A stretch of DNA of 9,469 nucleotides. Origin: Gammaproteobacteria bacterium (GTDB taxonomy: Bacteria; Pseudomonadota; Gammaproteobacteria; Steroidobacterales; Steroidobacteraceae). The DNA is taken from NCBI GenBank assembly GCA_030040235.1, contig JASHUC010000231.1, forward strand, positions 1 to 9,469, written 5' to 3'. Below are positions 1 to 7,629 of the stretch, piece after piece. The notes below the pieces were generated by a model that was given only the letters and a program-made list of their open reading frames with translations, searched no databases and was not told where the DNA came from. Within the stretch, counting starts at the first letter, position 1. Each line of letters opens with the position of its first letter. The translations under genes were made by a program, and so were the position numbers.

Positions 1-563
1 GAGAGCGCGGCGCGCATGGCCGCAAGCAGGGTCGCATCGCCCGCAATGAGGCGCGCCTCGAGCAGCGTCGTCATGACGCTCACGTCGGCCGCGCTTTGCT
101 CGGCGCACTCCTCGACGGTGCGCACGCTGTGTCCCACCTCGAGCCCGATGTCCCACAGGAACGCGACGAAACGCTCGATGCGGGAGCGCGCCGCGGAGCC
201 CGCCGGGACGAGCAGCAGCAGATCGATATCCGAGCAGGGATGGAGCTCCCCGCGCCCGTAACCGCCGACCGCGACGAGCGCGAAGCGCTGCTCCTCGGGT
301 CCGAGCTCGGCGTGCCACACGTGGCGCAGCACGAGGTCGATGAGCGTCGCGCGCGCCTGGACGAGCTGCTCGACCGGCTCCTCGGCGAGGAACCGATCCT
401 TCAGCTCATCGTGAGCCTGGCGCAGCAACTCGCGGTACGAGCCGCCGGAGCCGGCGTGCGTCGCGAGCAGTGCCGGCAAGCGCCCCAGCAGCGGCCACGG
501 CGCGGCGGACGGCTCGGGCTCGCGTACGGCCTCGTCGAGCGAATCGGGGTCATTGGCGGACAT
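1..563 (-). CDS. glnD: GlnD, bifunctional uridylyltransferase/uridylyl-removing enzyme (N-terminal part, cut by window edge)
   Basis: This is the first 187 codons of the PII uridylyltransferase/uridylyl-removing enzyme. In the family, GlnD reads glutamine level and adds UMP to, or removes it from, PII proteins (GlnB/GlnK), which sets glutamine synthetase activity and NtrB/NtrC signalling in the cytoplasm. The nucleotidyltransferase core is visible: residues 97-118 carry GGYGRGELHPCSDIDLLLL, with the Gly-Gly at 100-101 and the metal-binding Asp pair at 112 and 114. The HD (uridylyl-removing) and ACT domains lie outside the window. The ATG at 563 gives a 5' end of ordinary family length. The start is 12 bp after the map stop, without a strong Shine-Dalgarno, so it is probably cotranscribed and perhaps translationally coupled with map, as in the map-glnD order of enterobacteria. 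The reading frame is open to the left edge. Confidence 0.93.
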   Translation of the reverse strand, partial: MSANDPDSLDEAVREPEPSAAPWPLLGRLPALLATHAGSGGSYRELLRQAHDELKDRFLAEEPVEQLVQARATLIDLVLRHVWHAELGPEEQRFALVAVGGYGRGELHPCSDIDLLLLVPAGSAARSRIERFVAFLWDIGLEVGHSVRTVEECAEQSAADVSVMTTLLEARLIAGDATLLAAMRAAL

Positions 564-575
564 CGCAGCCGCCGG

Positions 576-1343
576 CTACTGACGGTCCGCGGCCCCGAGG
601 GTGAGCACGTCCACGCCGGTCTCGGTGACGAGCACCGTGTGCTCCCACTGAGCCGAGAGCGAGTGGTCCTTGGTGACGACCGTCCAGCCGTCCGGCAGCA
701 GGCGCACGTGGCGCTTGCCGGCATTCACCATCGGCTCGACGGTGAAGGTCATTCCGGGCTTGAGCTCGAGCCCCGTGCCCGGCTCGCCGTAATGCAGAAC
801 CTGCGGGTCCTCGTGATAGATCCGTCCGATCCCGTGACCGCAGTACTCGCGCACCACCGAGTACGAGAGCCCCTCGACGAAGGTCTGGATCGCATAACCC
901 ACGTCCCCGAGCCGTGCTCCCGGATGCACGACCCGAATCCCGCGCCACATCGCCTCGTAGCAGGTTCGGGTCAGCCGCTCGGCCTGCACGGCGGGCTTGC
1001 CGACGTAGTACATCCGGCTCGTGTCGCCGTGGAAGCCCTCTTTGATCACCGTCACGTCGATATTGATGATGTCGCCGGCCTTCAGGCGCTTGTCGTTCGG
1101 AATCCCGTGGCAGACGACGTGATTGACCGAGGTGCAGATCGTCTTGGGAAAGCCGCGGTAGTTGAGATTGGCCGGGATGGCCTGTTGCACTTTCACGATG
1201 TAATCGTGGCAGGTCCTGTCGAGCTCCTCGGTCGTCACGCCCGGCACGACGTACTCGGTGATCATGTCGAGTACGTCGGCTGCGAGCCGCCCCGCGAGGC
1301 GCATCTTTTTCTGCTCTTCGGGCGATTTGATGCTAACGGGCAT
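576..1343 (-). CDS. map: Methionine aminopeptidase, type I
   Basis: A 255-residue type I methionine aminopeptidase, which removes the initiator Met from nascent proteins with small second residues. All catalytic residues are present and almost match E. coli numbering: His79 (CHGIP), metal ligands Asp96 (NIDVT), Asp107 (FHGDTS), His170 (YCGHGIG), Glu203 (FTVEPMV) and Glu234 (WEHT). The start at 1343 gives MPVSIKSPEEQKKMRLAG, which lines up residue for residue with the E. coli N-terminus. The frame stays open upstream to 1442, but that extension has no family counterpart. No clear Shine-Dalgarno precedes the ATG (the sequence just upstream is C-rich). The gene is divergent from rpsB and sits 12 bp ahead of glnD, with which it probably forms an operon. 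Confidence 0.96.
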   Translation of the reverse strand: MPVSIKSPEEQKKMRLAGRLAADVLDMITEYVVPGVTTEELDRTCHDYIVKVQQAIPANLNYRGFPKTICTSVNHVVCHGIPNDKRLKAGDIINIDVTVIKEGFHGDTSRMYYVGKPAVQAERLTRTCYEAMWRGIRVVHPGARLGDVGYAIQTFVEGLSYSVVREYCGHGIGRIYHEDPQVLHYGEPGTGLELKPGMTFTVEPMVNAGKRHVRLLPDGWTVVTKDHSLSAQWEHTVLVTETGVDVLTLGAADRQ

Positions 1344-1370
1344 GGTGAGGGTCGGGAGGCGCGTAAGGCA

Positions 1371-1399
1371 TTGTTCCGACGAAATGTTCATGGTATAAA
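1371..1399 (+). promoter_or_regulatory. Candidate sigma-70 promoter of the rpsB operon
   Basis: The -35 box TTGTTC (1371-1376) is separated by exactly 17 bp from the -10 box TATAAA (1394-1399). The -10 is preceded by TG and one base (TGgTATAAA, TG at 1391-1392), which is an extended -10. The -10 matches the consensus at five of six positions, and the extended element would offset the weak -35. The predicted transcription start is about 1406-1407, giving a leader of about 138 nt before the rpsB ATG. The call rests on motif and position only. Confidence 0.6.
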
Positions 1400-1418
1400 G
1401 CGCCGCCCTCGTTGGCAA
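1390..1418 (-). promoter_or_regulatory. Candidate sigma-70 promoter of map-glnD, overlapping the rpsB promoter
   Basis: Read on the minus strand, TTGCCA (plus coordinates 1418-1413; five of six to TTGACA) is followed after 17 bp by TACCAT (1395-1390; four of six to TATAAT). Transcription would start near 1383, leaving a leader of about 40 nt before the map ATG at 1343. Its -10 lies on the -10 of the rpsB promoter, so the two could not be occupied at once. The match is moderate and could be chance. Confidence 0.35.
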
Positions 1419-1543
1419 CGAGGAAACCCACACGCGTATCACGACCGAGGCGGCTGGGTGTTCCTTGCGCTCGAGCTCGACGCTCGGCGCTCGGAATGGC
1501 CGTCTGGGATACGCGGAGGCTCAACCCAATTCGAGGAATACTC
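1406..1543 (+). promoter_or_regulatory. rpsB 5' leader, candidate S2-responsive autoregulatory RNA
   Basis: A non-coding leader of about 138 nt. In gammaproteobacteria S2 represses rpsB-tsf translation through a structured leader; that is known for E. coli, and here it is inferred. Visible elements: a hairpin at the predicted 5' end (1407-1423); a stem CGAGC/GCTCG (1472-1476 with 1482-1486) inside a longer pairing of GTTCC (1460-1464) with GGAAT (1493-1497, one G-U pair); and a block TGGGATACGCGGAGGC (1505-1520) followed by AACCCA. ACCCA (1524-1528) can pair with TGGGT at 1455-1459, and its CCCA (1525-1528) can pair instead with TGGG at 1505-1508, so two folds compete just ahead of the Shine-Dalgarno GAGGAA (1533-1538). 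The TGGGATACG...GGAGGC...AACCC block resembles the E. coli rpsB leader as I remember it, which I cannot verify here. Confidence 0.5.
1407..1423. repeat. Perfect 17-bp palindrome at the predicted rpsB transcription start
   Basis: CCTCGTTG-G-CAACGAGG is an inverted repeat with 8-bp arms and a single central base. It begins at the predicted +1 of the rpsB promoter, and its 1413-1418 segment contains the proposed map -35. As DNA it could be an operator for a dimeric regulator of both promoters. As RNA it would form a 7-bp hairpin with a GGC loop at the 5' end of the leader, protecting the message or forming part of the S2 site. The palindrome is seen directly; its role is not known. Confidence 0.6.
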
Positions 1544-2539
1544 ATGCCCGGCGTGTCGATGCGACAGATGCTGGAGGCGGGCGTCCACTTCGGACACCAG
1601 ACCCGCTTCTGGAACCCGAAGATGGCACCTTTCATCTTCGGCGAGCGCAACAAGATCCACATCATCAACCTCGAGAGGACCCAGCCGCTCTACGCGGATG
1701 CGGCCCAGTTCGTGAAGGGCGTGGTCGCCGACGGCGGCAAGGTGCTGTTCGTCGGCACCAAGCGTTCGGCGCGCGAGGCCGTCCAGAAGGAGGCCGAGCG
1801 TTGCAGCATGCCCTATGTCAACCAGCGTTGGCTTGGGGGCATGCTCACCAATTTCAAGACGATCCGCCAGTCGATCAAACGTCTCGCGGAGCTCACCGAG
1901 CTCTCGACGAGCGGCGCACTCGACAAGCGCGGCAAGAAGGAAGCGACGCAGCTGCGCAGGGAGATGGAGAAGCTCGAGAGAAGCCTGGGCGGCATCAAGC
2001 TGATGGAGTCGCTGCCCGATGTGCTGTTCGTGATCGATGTCGGCCACGAGCGTATCGCCGTGCACGAGGCGAAAAAGCTCGGGATTCCGGTCGTTGCGAT
2101 CGTGGACACCAACTGCTCCCCGGAAGGCATCGATTACGTGGTGCCCGGTAACGACGATGCCATGCGGGCGATTCAGCTCTACGCAGCCGGCATGGCCGAT
2201 GCGGTGATCGAGGGCAAGGCCTCGGTGCCGCCCGTCACCGTCGGCGAGGATGAATTCGTCGAGCTCGACGAGACCGGCCTGCCCCGCAAGAAGGCCGCGC
2301 GCGGTCGCCAGCGGCCTCAGCCGGTGGTGCGCAAGAAAACCCCGCCGCGCCGCCGGCTGCCGCCGGTCAAGGCGCCGGTTGAGTCTGCGGAGGACGCCGC
2401 GGACTTCGACGATATCGATGACACCGAGACGCCGGCGGCTCCGGCAGATGCCGCGCCGGCGGCGGCCGCAGGCGCGCGCCGGCGCAAGCCGCGCACCGAA
2501 CCCGACAGAGCCGAAGCGGGTCCTGGAAAGCCGGGCTGA
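1544..2539 (+). CDS. rpsB: 30S ribosomal protein S2 with long C-terminal extension
   Basis: Small-subunit protein S2, needed for S1 docking and translation initiation. The S2 core spans residues 1 to about 226 and shows family motifs such as [20 protein letters not shown] near the N-terminus, [24 protein letters not shown] and [22 protein letters not shown] short EDEFVELDE (235-243) resembles the normal acidic end of the family. Beyond it are about 88 extra residues, making 331 against 241 in E. coli: a basic Arg/Lys/Pro stretch (248-276), an acidic stretch with FDDIDDTE (280-296), an Ala/Pro linker (297-311) and a basic end (312-331). The ATG at 1544 has GAGGAA seven bases upstream and aligns with the family start; the frame opens earlier, at 1412, but that part covers the promoter and leader. 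It is the first gene of the operon, 33 bp before tsf. Confidence 0.97.
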   Translation: MPGVSMRQMLEAGVHFGHQTRFWNPKMAPFIFGERNKIHIINLERTQPLYADAAQFVKGVVADGGKVLFVGTKRSAREAVQKEAERCSMPYVNQRWLGGMLTNFKTIRQSIKRLAELTELSTSGALDKRGKKEATQLRREMEKLERSLGGIKLMESLPDVLFVIDVGHERIAVHEAKKLGIPVVAIVDTNCSPEGIDYVVPGNDDAMRAIQLYAAGMADAVIEGKASVPPVTVGEDEFVELDETGLPRKKAARGRQRPQPVVRKKTPPRRRLPPVKAPVESAEDAADFDDIDDTETPAAPADAAPAAAAGARRRKPRTEPDRAEAGPGKPG

Positions 2540-2558
2540 GCGCCCGAGTCGATCGGCC

Positions 2559-2563
2559 GGAGG
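2559..2563 (+). promoter_or_regulatory. Ribosome binding site that fixes the tsf GTG start
   Basis: GGAGG lies nine bases upstream of GTG 2573. No other start codon exists between the in-frame rpsB stop and this GTG, and the first in-frame ATG falls inside the conserved GAGMM motif, so this site settles the tsf start. Confidence 0.75.
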
Positions 2564-2572
2564 CCGTACGCA

Positions 2573-3481
<909 letters not shown>

Positions 3482-3487
3482 TCGCGC

Positions 3488-4216
3488 TTGAGTACGCCTG
3501 CACCAGTGCGCTTCGCGCGCATCCTCGTGAAGCTCTCGGGCGAGGCGCTCATGGGGACCGGCGACTACGGCATCGATCCGGGCGTGCTCCGGCGCATCGC
3601 CGGGGAGATCCTCGAGATCGCGCACATGGGCGTGCAGGTCGCCGTGGTGGTCGGCGGCGGCAACATCTTCCGGGGCGCGGGGCTCGCCCGTGCCGGAATG
3701 GACCGCGTGACGGCCGATCAGATGGGCATGCTGGCGACGGTCATGAACGCCCTTGCCATGCAGGACTCCCTCGAGAGCCTCGGACTGCAGTCGCGGGTGA
3801 TGTCGGCCGTCCGCATCAATCAGGTCTGCGAGGACTACATCCGCCGCCGGGCGATCCGGCACCTGGAGAAGGGACGCCTCGTGATCTTCGCCGGCGGCAC
3901 GGGCAACCCCTTTTTCACGACCGACACCGCCGCTTCGCTGCGGGCGATCGAGATCAATGCGGACGTGCTGCTCAAGGCGACGAAGGTGGACGGGGTCTAC
4001 TCGGACGACCCGATGCGCAACCCCGCCGCGGTGCACTACAGCCGGCTCACCTTCGATAAGGTGCTCACCGACAAGCTCAACGTGATGGACGCCACCGCGA
4101 TCGTCATGTGCCGCGACAATCGGCTGCCGCTGCGCGTGTTCAACCTCAACCACCCCGGTGAGCTCACCCGGGTCGCCCGCGGCGAGGACGTAGGCACGGT
4201 CGTCACTTTCGAGTAA
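3488..4216 (+). CDS. pyrH: UMP kinase
   Basis: A 242-residue UMP kinase of the bacterial amino-acid-kinase fold, which makes UDP from UMP with ATP in de novo pyrimidine synthesis (GTP-activated and UTP-inhibited in the family). Motifs in order: [10 protein letters not shown] with Lys15 (phosphate binding), [10 protein letters not shown] at 56-65, the helix [28 protein letters not shown] at 137-149, and [15 protein letters not shown]. The start must be non-ATG: the frame carries the tsf stop at 3479-3481, and the first ATG (3551, Met22) lies past the KLSGEA motif. TTG 3488 gives the same N-terminal length as E. coli PyrH (catalytic Lys at 15); GTG 3506 is the alternative. Only 6 bp separate it from tsf and no Shine-Dalgarno is visible, so translation may depend on tsf. 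Confidence 0.96.
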   Translation: MSTPAPVRFARILVKLSGEALMGTGDYGIDPGVLRRIAGEILEIAHMGVQVAVVVGGGNIFRGAGLARAGMDRVTADQMGMLATVMNALAMQDSLESLGLQSRVMSAVRINQVCEDYIRRRAIRHLEKGRLVIFAGGTGNPFFTTDTAASLRAIEINADVLLKATKVDGVYSDDPMRNPAAVHYSRLTFDKVLTDKLNVMDATAIVMCRDNRLPLRVFNLNHPGELTRVARGEDVGTVVTFE

Positions 4217-4239
4217 CGTCGCGTCCTGACGGGCGTTGC

Positions 4240-4245
4240 AAGGGG
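4240..4245 (+). promoter_or_regulatory. Ribosome binding site that fixes the frr start
   Basis: AAGGGG ends eight bases before ATG 4254. This favours that ATG over the in-frame TTG at 4236, which lies upstream of the site and would add six residues without family counterpart. Confidence 0.7.
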
Positions 4246-4253
4246 CCGCAGAC

Positions 4254-4811
4254 ATGCTGGACGACGTCAAGAAGGACGCGCAGGCGCGCATGGCGAAATG
4301 CGTGCAGACCTTTCAGGCGGACTTGAAGAAGCTGCGCACCGGACGTGCGCACCCGAGCCTCATCGAGCATTTGAAGGTGGACTACTACGGCTCGGAGGTC
4401 CCGCTGCAGCAGGTCGCGAGCATCAACGTCGAGGATGCGCGCACGCTCGTCGTGTCTCCCTGGGAGAAGACCGTGGTGCAGGCCATCGAGAGGGCGATCC
4501 ACAAGTCCGATCTGGGCTTGAATCCGATCACGGCCGGAACGGTCATCCGGATCAATATGCCCCCGCTCACCGAGGAGCGCCGGCGCGACATCACCAAGGT
4601 CGTGCGTCACGAAGCCGAGAACGCACGCGTCGCGGTGCGCAACGTGCGCCGTGACGTGATGGCGGCGATCAAGGAGATGCTGAAAGCGAAGAAGGTCTCG
4701 CAGGACGATGAGCGGCGGGCGGAGGCCGAGGTGCAGAAACTCACCGACAAGCACGTCGCGGAGATCGACCAGGTCCTCGCTGCAAAAGAAAAAGAGATCA
4801 TGCAGGTATGA
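4254..4811 (+). CDS. frr: Ribosome recycling factor
   Basis: A 185-residue ribosome recycling factor, the same length as E. coli RRF. With EF-G it splits post-termination 70S ribosomes. The N-terminus MLDDVKKDAQARM matches the start of the family's three-helix bundle. Other family blocks are LRTGRAHPSL (tip region of domain I), VDYYGSEVPL (start of the beta domain II), SDLGLNP, PPLTEERRRDITK, and ARVAVRNVRRDV in the last long helices. It lies 37 bp after pyrH and has its own Shine-Dalgarno, AAGGGG. The pyrH-frr pairing is widely conserved. Nothing is missing or truncated. Confidence 0.97.
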   Translation: MLDDVKKDAQARMAKCVQTFQADLKKLRTGRAHPSLIEHLKVDYYGSEVPLQQVASINVEDARTLVVSPWEKTVVQAIERAIHKSDLGLNPITAGTVIRINMPPLTEERRRDITKVVRHEAENARVAVRNVRRDVMAAIKEMLKAKKVSQDDERRAEAEVQKLTDKHVAEIDQVLAAKEKEIMQV

Positions 4812-4838
4812 GGTGAGTCCTCTCGACGGTGCGGGCCG

Positions 4839-5567
4839 ATGACGCTGCCGCGCCACATCGCCATCATCATGGACGGCAACGGACGGTGGGCCGCCGCGCG
4901 CGGTCTGCCGCGCCATGCGGGCCATCGGGCCGGCATCGCGGCGCTGCGCGCCTGTATCGAGCACTGCACGCAGCGAGGTATCGAGGCGCTGACGGTGTTC
5001 GCTTTCTCGAGCGAGAACTGGTCGCGTCCGACCGAGGAGGTCACCCAGTTGATGGGGCTATTCGTGGACGCGCTCGACCGGGAGCTCGAGCAGCTGCATG
5101 CCAACGGGGTGCGGTTGCGCTTCATCGGGGAGCGCGCCCGGCTGGCGGTACGGCTGCAGTCGCGAATGGCCGCGGCGGAGGCACAAACGGCGGCGAATGA
5201 TCGTCTGGCGCTACAGGTCGCGATGAGCTACGGCGGACGCTGGGACATCCTCAGCGCGGTCCAGCGGCTCGCCGCGCGCTGCGCGGCGGGCGCGGTGCGA
5301 CCGCAGGAGCTCACCGAGGAGCACGTGCAAGCTGCGCTCGAGCTCGCGGGGCTGCCGGACCCGGACCTTTTCATCCGCACCGGCGGGGAGCGGCGGATCA
5401 GCAACTTCCTGCTGTGGAATCTCGCCTACACCGAGCTTTATTTCACCGACCTCTACTGGCCGGACTTCGACAGCGCGGCACTCGATGCGGCTCTCGAGTT
5501 CTACGCGCGGCGCGAGCGGCGCTTCGGACGCACTGCCGAGCAGGCCCGGAGCCCCGTGCGTGCTTAG
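4839..5567 (+). CDS. uppS: Undecaprenyl diphosphate synthase (cis-prenyltransferase)
   Basis: A 242-residue cis-prenyltransferase that condenses eight isopentenyl diphosphates onto farnesyl diphosphate. The C55 product is the lipid carrier for peptidoglycan and O-antigen units. The signature HIAIIMDGNGRWA is at residues 6-18, with catalytic Asp12; FSSENWSRP is at 56-64; and DLFIRTGGERRISNFLLWN begins at 176, with the diphosphate-binding arginines, followed by YTELYFTDLYWPDF. The ATG at 4839 lies 27 bp after the frr stop with only a weak Shine-Dalgarno. The 3' end overlaps the cdsA start by 8 bp. The gene is also called ispU. Its isopentenyl substrate comes from the MEP pathway begun by dxr two genes downstream. 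Confidence 0.96.
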   Translation: MTLPRHIAIIMDGNGRWAAARGLPRHAGHRAGIAALRACIEHCTQRGIEALTVFAFSSENWSRPTEEVTQLMGLFVDALDRELEQLHANGVRLRFIGERARLAVRLQSRMAAAEAQTAANDRLALQVAMSYGGRWDILSAVQRLAARCAAGAVRPQELTEEHVQAALELAGLPDPDLFIRTGGERRISNFLLWNLAYTELYFTDLYWPDFDSAALDAALEFYARRERRFGRTAEQARSPVRA

Positions 5568-6363
5568 AACGCGCATTCTCACGGCTGCGGTCCTCGTTGC
5601 GCTGCTGCTCGTGGTGGTCCTGTGGCTCCCTCCGGGCGCGACCGTCGTCGCTCTCACCGCGGTCGTGCTCGCAGGCGCGTGGGAATGGTCGGGGTTCCTG
5701 CGCCCGAGCGCACCGGCCGTTCGCTGGGTCTACGTGGCCGTGGTCGCGGTGCTGCTGGCGCTCAGCTGGACTTTCACCGCGACCCGCCGGGGCACGGCCA
5801 TCGTCCTGTCGGTCGCGGTCCTGTGGTGGGTCGTGGCGCTCCTGTGGATCCTTTGGGCCCCGCGGCGGGCCGCGCCCTGGTCTGCGGCCCTCGCGGGGTT
5901 GCTCGCACTCGTCCCGGCCTGGGTGGCGCTCTCGCGGCTGCGGCTCGATGTGCCTCGCGGGGGCGAGTGGATGCTGTTCGTCCTCATTTTGGTCTGGGTG
6001 GCCGATATCGCCGCTTTCTTTGTCGGCAGGCACTTCGGCAGAATGCGTCTTGCCCCGGAGGTCTCGCCCGGGAAGACTTGGGAGGGGGCACTGGGGGGTG
6101 CGGTGGTGAGCGCGCTCGTCGCGGTCGCGGGCAGTGGCTGGTTCGGAGTCGCGCCGCAGGTGTTGGTGCCGCTGTGCCTGGTTGCCGTGGCCTTCTCGGT
6201 CGTGGGCGACTTGACGGAGAGCCTCTTGAAGCGATTTGCGGGGATCAAGGACAGCGGCACGCTCTTCCCGGGCCACGGGGGGGTCATGGACCGGATCGAC
6301 AGTGTCACCGGCGCGGCACCGGTGCTGTGCTTCGGGCTCGTCGTCCTCGGGGTCGCCACGTGA
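5560..6363 (+). CDS. cdsA: Phosphatidate cytidylyltransferase (CDP-diacylglycerol synthase)
   Basis: A 267-residue inner-membrane enzyme that makes CDP-diacylglycerol from phosphatidic acid and CTP, the branch point for all major phospholipids. The complete CDP-diglyceride synthase signature spans residues 221-247: S-x-x-K-R, then K-D-S-G, then FPGHGGVMDRID. SPGKTWEG precedes it. About eight or nine hydrophobic segments are visible, starting with residues 9-23. The start is GTG 5560, giving (M)LRTRILTAAVL, which matches the family's short basic N-terminus. The only in-frame ATG upstream (5485) lies deep in uppS, and the next Met is far into the protein. It overlaps uppS by 8 bp at the start and dxr by 4 bp at the end, so translational coupling is likely. 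Confidence 0.95.
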   Translation: MLRTRILTAAVLVALLLVVVLWLPPGATVVALTAVVLAGAWEWSGFLRPSAPAVRWVYVAVVAVLLALSWTFTATRRGTAIVLSVAVLWWVVALLWILWAPRRAAPWSAALAGLLALVPAWVALSRLRLDVPRGGEWMLFVLILVWVADIAAFFVGRHFGRMRLAPEVSPGKTWEGALGGAVVSALVAVAGSGWFGVAPQVLVPLCLVAVAFSVVGDLTESLLKRFAGIKDSGTLFPGHGGVMDRIDSVTGAAPVLCFGLVVLGVAT

Positions 6364-7562
6364 TCGGAGTCGCCGTACTCGGCTCGACCGGCTCGATCGG
6401 AGCGAATACCCTCGATGTGATCGGCCGGCATCCCGACCGCTTTCGCGTCGTGGCCCTCGCCGCGCACCGCAACGCCGCGCGGCTCGCCGAGCAGGTGCTG
6501 CGTTGGCAGCCGGAGTTTGCCGTGCTCGCCGATCCGCGAGCCGCTGCGGAGCTCGAGACCCGTCTCGCCGGCGCGCGGTTGCACACGCGGGTGCTCGCGG
6601 GCGCGGATGCCCTCGAGGAGATCGCCCGGCTGCCCCAGGTGCAGCACGTCATGGCGGCGATCGTCGGTGCGGCGGGGTTGCGCTCGACCCTTGCGGCGGC
6701 GCGCGCCGGCAAGCGCCTGCTGCTCGCCAACAAGGAGTCCCTGGTGATGGCCGGGCCGCTGCTCATGGCGGAGGTGCGCACCGCCGGCGCCGAATTGCTG
6801 CCGATCGACAGCGAGCACAACGCCATCTTTCAGTGCCTGCCGCACGGCACGCGTGCCGGAGAGCCACCCCGGGGGGTGCGCCGGGTGCTGCTCACCGCCT
6901 CCGGAGGGCCCTTCCTCGACTGGCCGAGCGAGGCGATCGCCGCGGCCACCCCGGACCAGGCCTGCGCCCATCCGAACTGGCGCATGGGGCGCAAGATCTC
7001 CGTGGACTCGGCGACCCTGATGAACAAGGGTCTGGAGCTCATCGAGGCCTGCTTCCTCTTCGGGCTCGCGACCGACCGGGTCGGGATCGTGGTGCACCGG
7101 CAGAGCATCGTGCACTCGCTCGTGGAGTACCTCGACGGGTCGGTTCTCGCGCAACTCGCCGCCCCCGACATGCGCACGCCGATCGCCCACGCGCTCGCCT
7201 GGCCCGAGCGCATCGAGGCCGGCGTCGAGTCTCTCGACCTGATTCGAGCCGCACGACTGGATTTTCGTGCTCCAGATACCGTTAAATTCAGGTGTCTGGC
7301 GCTGGCGCAGGCGGCGGCGCGGCCCGGGGGGCTCGATCCGGTGGTCTTGAACGCCGCCAACGAAATCGCGGTGCATGCGTTCCTGGATGGCCGATTGAAC
7401 TTTCCGGATATAGCCGCAGTCATTGAGACGGTAATCACGAAGCTCTCGGGGGGGACCATCCGGAGTCTGGATGATGTGCTGCAGGCCGACTCAGAAGCAC
7501 GGAGCCTCGCGCACGCGAGCTGCGAAGAACGCCGGAGCGGGCGCAAGCCCGCCTATGCATGA
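6360..7562 (+). CDS. dxr: 1-deoxy-D-xylulose 5-phosphate reductoisomerase
   Basis: A 400-residue DXP reductoisomerase (IspC), the NADPH-dependent first committed step of the MEP isoprenoid pathway and the target of fosmidomycin. The Rossmann motif GSTGSIG is at residues 8-14, and LLANKESLV is in place. The metal and substrate residues Asp150-Ser151-Glu152 sit at the same numbers as in E. coli. LTASGGPF, HPNWRMGRKISVDSATLMNK (flexible-loop Trp207, then Glu226) and NAANEIAVHAFL complete the active site and C-terminal domain. One small variation is HRQS where the family usually has HPQS. GTG 6360 is the only suitable start; it overlaps the cdsA stop as GTGA. The product feeds isopentenyl units to uppS. 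The usual next gene, rseP, is not here. Confidence 0.97.
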   Translation: MIGVAVLGSTGSIGANTLDVIGRHPDRFRVVALAAHRNAARLAEQVLRWQPEFAVLADPRAAAELETRLAGARLHTRVLAGADALEEIARLPQVQHVMAAIVGAAGLRSTLAAARAGKRLLLANKESLVMAGPLLMAEVRTAGAELLPIDSEHNAIFQCLPHGTRAGEPPRGVRRVLLTASGGPFLDWPSEAIAAATPDQACAHPNWRMGRKISVDSATLMNKGLELIEACFLFGLATDRVGIVVHRQSIVHSLVEYLDGSVLAQLAAPDMRTPIAHALAWPERIEAGVESLDLIRAARLDFRAPDTVKFRCLALAQAAARPGGLDPVVLNAANEIAVHAFLDGRLNFPDIAAVIETVITKLSGGTIRSLDDVLQADSEARSLAHASCEERRSGRKPAYA

Positions 7563-7606
7563 GTGCTGACCGGCTCCCGCGCGCCTTCACTAAAAGTCTC
7601 TATTGA
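7559..7606 (+). other. dxr-bamA intergenic stretch with a 15-codon ORF
   Basis: Only 67 bp separate dxr and bamA. They contain an ATG that overlaps the dxr stop (ATGA at 7559-7562) and opens 15 codons, MSADRLPRAFTKSLY, ending at TGA 7604-7606. That stop overlaps a TTG (7603) in frame with bamA, which would give BamA nine extra N-terminal residues, MSSFDRRFR, before the signal peptide. No Shine-Dalgarno or terminator is visible. The layout would allow coupled translation from dxr into bamA, but an ORF this short easily occurs by chance. It does not resemble RseP, whose N-terminus is a membrane helix with HExxH. Confidence 0.2.
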
Positions 7607-7629
7607 GCTCCTTCGATCGGCGGTTCCGA

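Noticed and set aside
1344..1442. Longer start for map, adding up to 33 residues
   Set aside because: The family N-terminus aligns exactly at 1343, and the extension would run through both candidate promoters.
1412..1543. Longer start for rpsB, adding 44 residues
   Set aside because: The extra part falls in the leader, lacks any family match, and ATG 1544 has a well-placed GAGGAA.
96..1715. A 539-codon plus-strand frame antisense to glnD and map
   Set aside because: It runs through map, the promoter region and into rpsB in the wrong frame, and has no recognisable domain.
2540..2572. Possible attenuator or terminator between rpsB and tsf
   Set aside because: I see no stable hairpin followed by a T-run here or in any other gap of the plus-strand cluster.
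4236..4253. TTG start for frr six codons upstream
   Set aside because: The Shine-Dalgarno AAGGGG lies downstream of this TTG, and ATG 4254 gives exactly the 185 residues of E. coli RRF.
5730..7376. A 548-codon minus-strand frame antisense to cdsA and dxr
   Set aside because: It covers two recognised genes, shows no family motif and has an Arg/His/Gly-rich shadow composition.
7396..7424. Sigma-E-like promoter in the 3' end of dxr (TGAACTT, 16 bp, GTCATT)
   Set aside because: The -35 is fair but the -10 is poor, and the bases encode a conserved Dxr segment (GRLNFPDIAAVIETV), so the match is probably coincidence. Transcript-start mapping about 200 bp upstream of bamA would settle it.
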